This document shows positions 62,601 to 64,000 of a stretch of 64,000 nt of DNA, in pieces (the stretch's first letter is position 1; every line of letters starts with the position of its first letter). The stretch covers positions 3,094,974 through 3,158,973 of the forward strand of contig CM032817.1 in assembly GCA_019155185.1 (NCBI GenBank), written 5' to 3'. The position numbers were made by a program, and so were the translations under genes. The notes below the pieces were generated by a model. That model saw only the letters and a program-made list of their open reading frames with translations, was not told the origin of the DNA and ran no database searches. The DNA is from Beaufortia kweichowensis (taxonomy: Eukaryota > Chordata > Actinopteri > Cypriniformes > Gastromyzontidae).

Positions 62601-63086
62601 TTCTTCCCTGTGGAAAGTTGCCACTATCATGTCAGATTGATTTGAGGTATCATTCCTTAACACAATGCAAGTTTTGTGTCAAAGTGTAATACACATAAGT
62701 GTGAAATTGTATTGAATTGTTAACCGCAAGTGCCACCAACACGATAAAATAACACAAAAGAAAATACATTATAATGTCAGGATTTTGTGTTCTAATATTG
62801 GATTTAAATGCTGAAGCAAAATATTTTGAAAATACAGCTGAGATGGCATGAGGGTAAATGTATCATTGGAAAACTTTCATTTTTAAATAAATTTTTTGGG
62901 TGAAATTGGGTGACAAATTAGGTATAGTCTGTGATTTGATTTCAATGATTTCATCTTGTGTCTTACCTTCATAAGTTCCACTTTCTAGTAAAGCTCCACT
63001 TTCCTCCAGTTCCACAAACCTCTCAACAGTCACAAAATTGTAGTCCACTCCTGGTACTTCTCCTTCTTTAGGCTGCCTGGTTGTAC
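11184..63086 (-). CDS. magi2: magi2, 21 coding exons from mid-GK domain to stop
   Basis: MAGI-2 (S-SCAM), an inverted MAGUK scaffold at synapses and podocyte slit diaphragms, with recruitment partners such as PTEN, NMDA-receptor complexes and neuroligins known for the family. The 21 exons give about 1,393 in-window residues. In order (window residue numbers): end of the catalytically inactive guanylate-kinase-like domain (1-50), WW1 (about 165-200), WW2 (212-245), PDZ2 (320-405), PDZ3 (494-578), PDZ4 (664-750), PDZ5 (818-900), PDZ6 (1066-1150) and a basic/Ser-rich tail to 1393. All five PDZ carboxylate loops read GFGF. Signatures identical or nearly so to recalled human MAGI2 include ESGTYEDNFYGTPKPPAEP, RTQFENPVLEAKR, SYRSEVKARQDVKPDIRQ (GYRS here) and GRRVRLLLKRGTGQVPEY, separating it from MAGI1 and MAGI3. 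Whether it is the teleost a or b copy is unresolved. Confidence 0.96.
11894..14689 (-). other. magi2: magi2 intron (last)
   Basis: 2.8 kb. Holds the 12325-12507 dispersed repeat; no exon or other structure recognised in the rest. Confidence 0.7.
12325..12507. repeat. Cyprinid dispersed repeat
   Basis: Begins TGTGGAACACAAAAGAAGAT and ends GGGTGAACTATCCATTTAA, with GACATGAGGGTGAGTAAAT between. I recall this as a very common cyprinid genomic repeat; a partial copy with ATGAGGGTAAAT...TTTCATTTTT...TTGGGTGAA is at 62846-62910. Confidence 0.65.
14690..14828 (-). CDS. magi2: magi2 exon: rest of PDZ6
   Basis: Encodes VGDQIIEINGESTRDMTHAR, AIELIKSGGRRVRLLLKRG and TGQVPEY. Essentially identical to human. 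The donor is TATG|GTAGGT. Confidence 0.97.
15459..15714. mobile_element. 256-bp MITE, TA-flanked, ACACTCTAAAAA-type ends
   Basis: The left end is TACGCTCTAAAAACAGATGT and the reversed right end TACACTCTAAAAAAGGATGT. The interior is dominated by alternating AACACA/TGTGTT motifs. Non-coding. Confidence 0.75.
16876..16930. repeat. Short dispersed repeat
   Basis: TTTATTTATATAGTGCTTTTCACAATTTT followed by GCAAAGCAGCTTTA, a string I recall as recurrent in fish genomes. Confidence 0.5.
17134..17277 (-). CDS. magi2: magi2 exon: first part of PDZ6
   Basis: Encodes DFDFFTVELEKGMKGFGFSI, RGGREYKMDLFVLRLAEDGP and AIRNGRMR. The acceptor tgtatag is preceded by a TG-dinucleotide tract. The donor is AGG|GTAAGC. 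Confidence 0.97.
17282..17318. repeat. (CA)18 microsatellite at magi2 acceptor
   Basis: A perfect CA run ending 5 bases from the PDZ6 exon; on the transcript it is a UG repeat in the pyrimidine-tract position. Confidence 0.9.
17627..17843 (-). CDS. magi2: magi2 exon: DYRxPP repeat linker
   Basis: Encodes YRSEVKARQDVKPDIRQ followed by five or more imperfect units of about 8-10 residues containing DYR(Q/H)PP, ending DYRMPQ. Human has the same region with DYRQPP units. Likely flexible and tyrosine-rich. Confidence 0.96.
17844..18399 (-). other. magi2: magi2 intron
   Basis: 556 bp, nothing recognised. Confidence 0.8.
18400..18658 (-). CDS. magi2: magi2 exon: Ser/Gln/Pro-rich PDZ5-PDZ6 linker
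   Basis: Starts TNSTPSAGSSEKQSPMAQPS (human SSEKQSPMAQ), then a low-complexity run of SP, TQ and QP steps, ending VPVQIYTHDSG. The donor AGTGG|GTAAGA joins to the C-TAC-AGG start of the next exon. Confidence 0.95.
18659..19441 (-). other. magi2: magi2 intron
   Basis: 783 bp, nothing firm. TGTGATCACACCAGACTTTT near 18800 resembles the end of a dispersed fish repeat. Confidence 0.7.
19442..19627 (-). CDS. magi2: magi2 exon: rest of PDZ5
   Basis: Encodes VPHKIGRIIEGSPADHSGKL, KVGDRILAVNNQSIVNMPHA and DIVKLIKDAGLSVTLRIIPQ. The donor is GAGG|GTGAGT. Confidence 0.97.
19913..20176 (-). CDS. magi2: magi2 exon: PDZ4-PDZ5 linker and start of PDZ5
   Basis: Encodes EPFPENGRSPGSTQHSSPRS, a Ser/Asn/Thr-rich linker, then DVTIQRKESEGFGFVIISSL and NRPETAAAA. 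The donor is GCTG|GTAAAT. Confidence 0.96.
21161..21861. mobile_element. Non-autonomous hAT-like element, 701 bp, with 8-bp TSD
   Basis: The left end TAGGGATGTCCCGATC is the exact reverse complement of the right end GATCGGGACATCCCTA. The 8-bp direct repeat ATAGAAAC lies immediately outside both ends (21153-21160, 21862-21869). An 8-bp duplication is the hAT hallmark. No transposase frame; the interior is partly GATCGG-rich and hosts a tRNA-like segment. Confidence 0.9.
21293..21385 (-). repeat. tRNA-derived (Ser/Leu-like) SINE or tRNA relic
   Basis: On the minus strand, box A TGGCTGAGTGG (21374-21364) and a box-B-like GTTGGAATCC (21317-21308) are spaced as in tRNAs with a long variable arm. 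GGAGCC and GGCTCT could pair as an acceptor stem. The degenerate B box argues against a working tRNA. Confidence 0.55.
21995..22187 (-). CDS. magi2: magi2 exon: rest of PDZ4
   Basis: Encodes ILIGAIIEKSPADKDGRLRP, GDELMSVDGILVAGKPHRYV, IDLMHGAARNGQVKLTV and RRRVQPT. The acceptor is cctgtacag and the donor ACAG|GTGGGA. Confidence 0.96.
22188..22688 (-). other. magi2: magi2 intron within PDZ4
   Basis: 501 bp, nothing recognised. Confidence 0.8.
22689..22780 (-). CDS. magi2: magi2 exon: start of PDZ4
   Basis: Encodes NEFQEVEVHLRRQKSGFGFR then ILGGEEPGQP. The acceptor is tcttcacag and the donor CCT|GTGAGT. Confidence 0.96.
23078..23119 (-). CDS. magi2: magi2 42-nt microexon before PDZ4
   Basis: The acceptor ctctctctcag and donor CCG|GTGAGT bracket 42 bases encoding PGLPRPSLPADPS plus split codons. 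Inserts 14 residues after ENRQ at the site where MAGI isoforms carry an optional insert of the QQVPPRTSFRMDSSG type. Being divisible by three, it can be skipped without breaking the frame. Confidence 0.85.
23120..25928 (-). other. magi2: magi2 intron
   Basis: 2.8 kb. Contains a CA microsatellite (23178-23199) and, at about 25490-25697, a 5'-diverged copy of the TTAA-flanked repeat family. No exon seen. Confidence 0.7.
25929..26097 (-). CDS. magi2: magi2 exon: PDZ3-PDZ4 linker
   Basis: Encodes VLEHWDSFSSPTTGLSVHAF, then PHTLPYLHWP and DLVKPDPYDLYEKSRAIFEN. Human has KPDPYELYEKSRAIYESR. The acceptor is tgtttgcag and the donor AGGC|GTAAGT. Confidence 0.95.
26098..28097 (-). other. magi2: magi2 intron
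   Basis: 2.0 kb between the microexon and the linker exon. Only a short (AG)n at 27376-27394; nothing else recognised. Confidence 0.7.
28098..28129 (-). CDS. magi2: magi2 32-nt microexon after PDZ3
   Basis: Between acceptor ctattgcag and donor CAG|GTAAAA lie 32 bases that complete Gly and encode HFSPWKTSKQ. Human MAGI2 has FFSPWKTPKPI at the same place after RGG. Its length (32 = 2 + 30) is exactly what converts the phase-1 end of the PDZ3 exon to the phase-0 start of the next exon. Confidence 0.9.
30732..31236. mobile_element. Non-autonomous hAT-like element, about 505 bp, perfect 8-bp TSD
   Basis: Ends CAGTGCCGGCCC and, reversed, CAGAGCCGGCAC. The identical octamer CTTATTTT flanks both ends (30724-30731 and 31237-31244). 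The interior repeats GGCGCCCC near both ends. No coding capacity. Confidence 0.9.
32181..32470 (+). mobile_element. TTAA-family repeat copy
   Basis: Starts TTAACCTAATAACTGTCACC, then shares GTTTATGTTTATTGTTGTG and CCTTTCCATCAATTTAAAG with the copy at 38539. The right end is not clear. Confidence 0.65.
33740..34270. repeat. Degenerate dispersed repeat rich in GAACGTT-like motifs
   Basis: Recurrent GTGAACGTTAC, GGGAACGTGACC, GAGAACATTCTCGGAAC and GCGTTCTTGGAACG. Looks like an aged fish DNA element ending near CTAGCAGGGTA; termini not resolved. Confidence 0.45.
35766..35960 (+). mobile_element. TTAA-family repeat copy
   Basis: Starts ATTAACCTGGTAACTGTCAT and includes GTTTATGGTTATTGTTATG and TATATAGTTTGTCATGATTA. 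The right end is eroded. Confidence 0.65.
38539..38830 (+). mobile_element. TTAA-flanked MITE, best-preserved copy
   Basis: Runs from TTAACCTGATAACTG to CCTGTTAACAGGTTAA, so TTAA flanks inverted CCTG...CAGG ends. TTAA duplication with C-starting termini is the piggyBac pattern. The interior carries TTTATGTTTATTGTTATG and CCATCAATAGGATATAG blocks shared with the other copies. Non-coding. Confidence 0.7.
40884..41501 (-). CDS. magi2: magi2 exon: second half of PDZ2, linker, entire PDZ3
   Basis: The largest internal exon (618 nt). Encodes GDVIVYINDVCVLGTTHADV, a 70-residue linker containing SMASSGAT, then PDZ3 from LLTVTMVKGADGFGFTIAD to EATLVVQRGGT. The acceptor is tgtccccag and the donor ACAG|GTAAGA. 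The phase-1 end needs a bridging exon, which is the 32-nt microexon at 28098-28129. Confidence 0.96.
42617..42965 (+). mobile_element. TTAA-family repeat copy
   Basis: Starts TTAACCTGATAACTGTCACA and includes TTTATGTTTATTGTTATG, TTTATAGTTTGTCATGATTA and a terminal-like CATCACCTATTGATG. Longer interior AT expansion. Confidence 0.65.
44321..44560. mobile_element. MITE with GTGACTCTG/GGGTCAC inverted ends
   Basis: ATTGTGACTCTGTCTGTGAA at the left and its near-complement TTCACAGACTGGGTCACAAT at the right, each followed inward by the GCTAAAGTC/GACTTTAGC arm. Partial relatives occur near 2960-2998, 29836-29880 and 50250-50375. Confidence 0.75.
45221..45309. repeat. (GA)n microsatellite, 89 bp
   Basis: A pure GA run. 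Any frame through it reads as Arg-Glu or Ser-Leu repeats and is not coding. Confidence 0.95.
45584..45766 (-). CDS. magi2: magi2 exon: first half of PDZ2
   Basis: Encodes KPLFTRDPTQLKGSFLSTAL, QKSNMGFGFTIIGGDEPDEF and VKSVISDGPAAQDGKMAT. The carboxylate-binding loop is GFGF. The donor is ACAG|GTAATC. Confidence 0.96.
45767..47370 (-). other. magi2: magi2 intron
   Basis: 1.6 kb including the short inverted TTAA-family copy. No exon seen. Confidence 0.7.
46701..46876 (-). mobile_element. TTAA-family repeat copy, short
   Basis: Inverted copy: reading the minus strand it begins TTTTAACAATTGTCACTGC, has CATGAAAATGCACTATTC and ends GGTAACAGGTTAA. TTAA is present at both ends. Confidence 0.6.
47371..47505 (-). 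CDS. magi2: magi2 exon: WW2-PDZ2 linker
   Basis: A 45-codon in-frame segment: EENPSSATLPRARLAYVGPA, then PERSHSLTDLSEAPL and YRAGVFGLH. Serine/proline-rich; I recall no equivalent at this length in the common human isoform. The acceptor is ttataacag and the donor CATG|GTACGT. Its length is a multiple of three with equal phases, so it may be a cassette exon. Confidence 0.85.
47506..48273 (-). other. magi2: magi2 intron
   Basis: 768 bp, nothing recognised. Confidence 0.8.
48274..48395 (-). CDS. magi2: magi2 exon: second half of WW2 and Q-rich linker
   Basis: Encodes HINRRTQFENPVLEAKRR, then a Gln run VQQQQQMQSQGLSSLPLP and TVYR. The Gln run differs from human LQQHNMPH. The donor is AGAG|GTAAAG. 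Confidence 0.94.
48396..49631 (-). other. magi2: magi2 intron within WW2
   Basis: 1.2 kb, nothing recognised. Confidence 0.8.
49632..49689 (-). CDS. magi2: magi2 exon: first half of WW2
   Basis: A 58-nt exon encoding LPYGWEKIDDPIYGTYYV. The acceptor is tttttcag and the donor GA|GTAAGT; the Asp codon is split exactly as in WW1. Confidence 0.96.
50862..50912 (+). repeat. SINE 3' tail
   Basis: TAAGTCGCTTTGGATAAAAG followed by CGTCAGCTAAATGCCTAAATG, the conserved tail I recall from fish SINEs. Related tails are at 58378-58420 and 60346-60380. Confidence 0.65.
52304..52552. repeat. (TAA)n/(TTA)n palindromic microsatellite
   Basis: A TTA/TTG-rich arm, then about 13 TAA units, then a long (TTA)n with interruptions and a second inverted portion. 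The opposite-orientation tracts can pair into long hairpins. Confidence 0.9.
54961..55040 (-). CDS. magi2: magi2 exon: end of WW1
   Basis: Encodes HNTKTTSWLDPRLAKKAKPP then EECTEN, with the second WW Trp. The acceptor is tcctctccag and the donor AACG|GTAAAT. Joins in phase to ELPYGWEK of the next exon. Confidence 0.96.
55041..56986 (-). other. magi2: magi2 intron within WW1
   Basis: 1.9 kb. Contains a (GT)n tract at 56652-56700; nothing else recognised. Confidence 0.7.
56652..56700. repeat. (GT)n microsatellite
   Basis: A GT run with scattered GC steps, a purine/pyrimidine alternation of Z-DNA type. Confidence 0.9.
56987..57191 (-). CDS. magi2: magi2 exon: acidic linker and start of WW1
   Basis: Starts by completing Glu, then SSEHEDKSTDASGEMP, a Pro/Thr/Glu-rich linker, and LPDNWEMAYTEKGEVYFI, the first strands of WW1 with its first signature Trp. 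The donor GA|GTAAGT splits the Asp codon. Confidence 0.96.
57192..59930 (-). other. magi2: magi2 intron
   Basis: 2.7 kb with a SINE tail at 58378-58420 (TAAATCGCTTTGCATAAAAG). No exon seen. Confidence 0.7.
59931..60146 (-). CDS. magi2: magi2 exon: GK-WW1 linker
   Basis: Encodes DNFYGTPKPPAEPSHLLL, VAEQLLPGATPRAEGKRRR, NKSVSNMEKAGIEPPEEEEE and RPVVNGNGVAITP. Almost collinear with human, including the basic cluster and acidic run. The donor is CCAG|GTGAGG. Confidence 0.97.
60251..60380 (+). repeat. tRNA-derived SINE
   Basis: The tRNA-like head carries a perfect box B (GGTTCGATCC at about 60283-60292) and the tail GTGAGTCACTTTAGATAAAA, then GCGTCTGTCAGATG. Box A is degenerate. Confidence 0.65.
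61165..61347 (-). mobile_element. TTAA-family repeat copy, partial
   Basis: On the minus strand begins TTTAACCTGATAACGGTCAC, then CATGAAAATGCACCTTCCG and TATAGTTTGTCATGATTA. Internal part deleted. Confidence 0.6.
62967..63086 (-). CDS. magi2: magi2 exon: guanylate-kinase-like domain, C-terminal part
   Basis: Encodes TTRQPKEGEVPGVDYNF, then VTVERFVELEESGALLESG and TYE. The donor is GAAG|GTAAGA. The acceptor ctctcccag ends a roughly 440-nt pyrimidine tract. The GK domain of MAGI proteins is a binding module, not an enzyme. Confidence 0.95.
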
Positions 63087-63088
63087 CT

Positions 63089-63451
63089 GGGAGAGAGAGA
63101 GAGAGAGAGGGAGAGAGAGGGAGAGAGAGAGAGAGAGAGGGAGAGAGAGAGGGAGAGAGAGGAGAGAGAGGGAGAGAGGGAGAGAGAGGGAGGAGAGGGA
63201 GAGAGGGAGAGAGGGAGGGGAGAGAGGAGAGGAGAGAGAGGGAGAGAGGGTGAGGGAGGAGAGAGAGAGAGAGGGAGAGAGAGGAGAGAGAGAGAGGAGA
63301 GAGAGGAGAGAGGGGGAGAGAGAACAGGAGGGAGAGAGGGGGAGAGGAGAGAGGGGAGAGGGAGAGAGGGGAGAGAGGGGAGGAGGAGAGAGGAGAGAGG
63401 AGAGAGAGGGAGAGAGGGAGAGAGAGAGAGAGAGAGGGAGAGAGAGGGAGA

Positions 63452-63501
<50 letters not shown>

Positions 63502-63527
63502 GGAGAGAGAGAGAGAGGGAGAGATAG
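63089..63527. repeat. Purine low-complexity tract (GA/GGA)n, about 440 bp
   Basis: Almost uninterrupted purines on the plus strand, so pyrimidines on the magi2 sense strand, ending three bases before the GK-exon boundary. The long Arg/Glu/Gly open frames through it are artefacts of composition. Confidence 0.95.
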
Positions 63528-64000
63528 AGTTAGTTAGATGAGGTCAGCGAGCCCCCAAAGGGTTTGAGCTATGGGCTTAATAAGCAGCAAAGCTCAATGT
63601 GAGCAGAACAGGTGCCCACGAAACTAGTCCACTTCATTTTTACACAGAATGCCACATATGCTGTCTGACAGTCTGTCAGGAACAGAACAAATAAAGGGTG
63701 AGAAAGACACAACTAAGTTTGAGGGTTCATTTGAGGTGTACAGACGAAAATAATGACGCAACTTCATACAAAAAGAAGGAAAGATACAGCCCATGACTAA
63801 AGCCAGGCGGTATAAAGGTATATACCTTTGGGTTACTGGGATAAAACATCAATAGATTTTTATACTTATTACTAATATATTAAACCTTCTTTTTGTATTT
63901 TGATAAACCCTGTTGAGTCTAGACAATAAAAATATAAGTTTATACACGTTTTCTATTTAAGAAGTTTCTAAAAAGACACGCTTTTGAGAGGAAACAAACT
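63528..64000 (-). other. magi2: magi2 intron, cut by window end
   Basis: Nothing recognised. The next upstream exon (first half of the GK domain) is outside the window. Confidence 0.7.

Larger units (their letters stand above)
60147..62966 (-). other. magi2: magi2 intron
   Basis: 2.8 kb. Contains a SINE (60251-60380), a CCTG/GGATTT-repetitive stretch at 60700-61160 that may derive from an LTR or other retroelement 3' end, and an inverted TTAA-family copy. No exon seen. Confidence 0.6.

Noticed and set aside
63081..63537. Long Arg/Glu/Gly-rich open frames
   Set aside because: They exist only because a GA/GGA repeat contains no stop codons; they abut a magi2 exon on the other strand.

Overview
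The window is vertebrate nuclear DNA, almost certainly from a teleost and probably a cyprinid. It is AT-rich and intron-dominated. Coding sequence is split into short exons with clean GT/AG junctions, and the introns carry fish-type repeats (hAT and TA- or TTAA-flanked MITEs, tRNA-derived SINEs, an L1-like LINE 3' end, GA/CA/TAA microsatellites). There is no operon, CRISPR array or other prokaryotic feature. All exon coordinates below were derived by reading splice sites and checking that codon phase carries across every junction. Protein identities rest on recall of the human families, not on a search.

Layout. (1) 46-3347, minus strand: the first 12 coding exons (about 376 codons) of nup107, the Y-complex nuclear pore scaffold protein. 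Its 3' exons lie left of base 1. (2) 3348-5248: the divergent intergenic space. It holds an ETS/CRE-like promoter motif and a nested insertion: a 5'-truncated retrocopy on the minus strand with a 17-bp target duplication, itself split by an L1-like LINE 3' end with a 13-bp duplication. Next to the following gene is a hairpin-plus-(GAA)n repeat. (3) 5249-6428, plus strand: a complete three-exon gene for a 271-residue MADF-BESS-type DNA-binding protein. (4) About 6.5-11.2 kb: no coding sequence. Part of it should be the 3' UTR of the next gene; it contains a MITE and an 84-bp compound inverted repeat. (5) 11184-63086, minus strand: 21 coding exons (about 1,393 codons) of magi2, the synaptic and slit-diaphragm MAGUK scaffold. 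They run from the second half of the guanylate-kinase-like domain through two WW domains and five PDZ domains (PDZ2-PDZ6) to the stop codon. The N-terminal PDZ1 and first half of the GK domain lie beyond base 64000.

The magi2 reading frame is continuous through all 20 internal junctions in the window. This includes a 32-nt microexon (28098-28129) alone inside about 14.8 kb of intron, and a 42-nt microexon (23078-23119). Nothing points to a wholly new biological system. The observations most worth following are the magi2 microexons, an uncharacterised multi-copy TTAA-flanked repeat family in the magi2 introns, the nested retro-insertion, the MADF-BESS gene with a repeat abutting its start codon, and long pyrimidine or TG tracts placed directly at magi2 splice acceptors.
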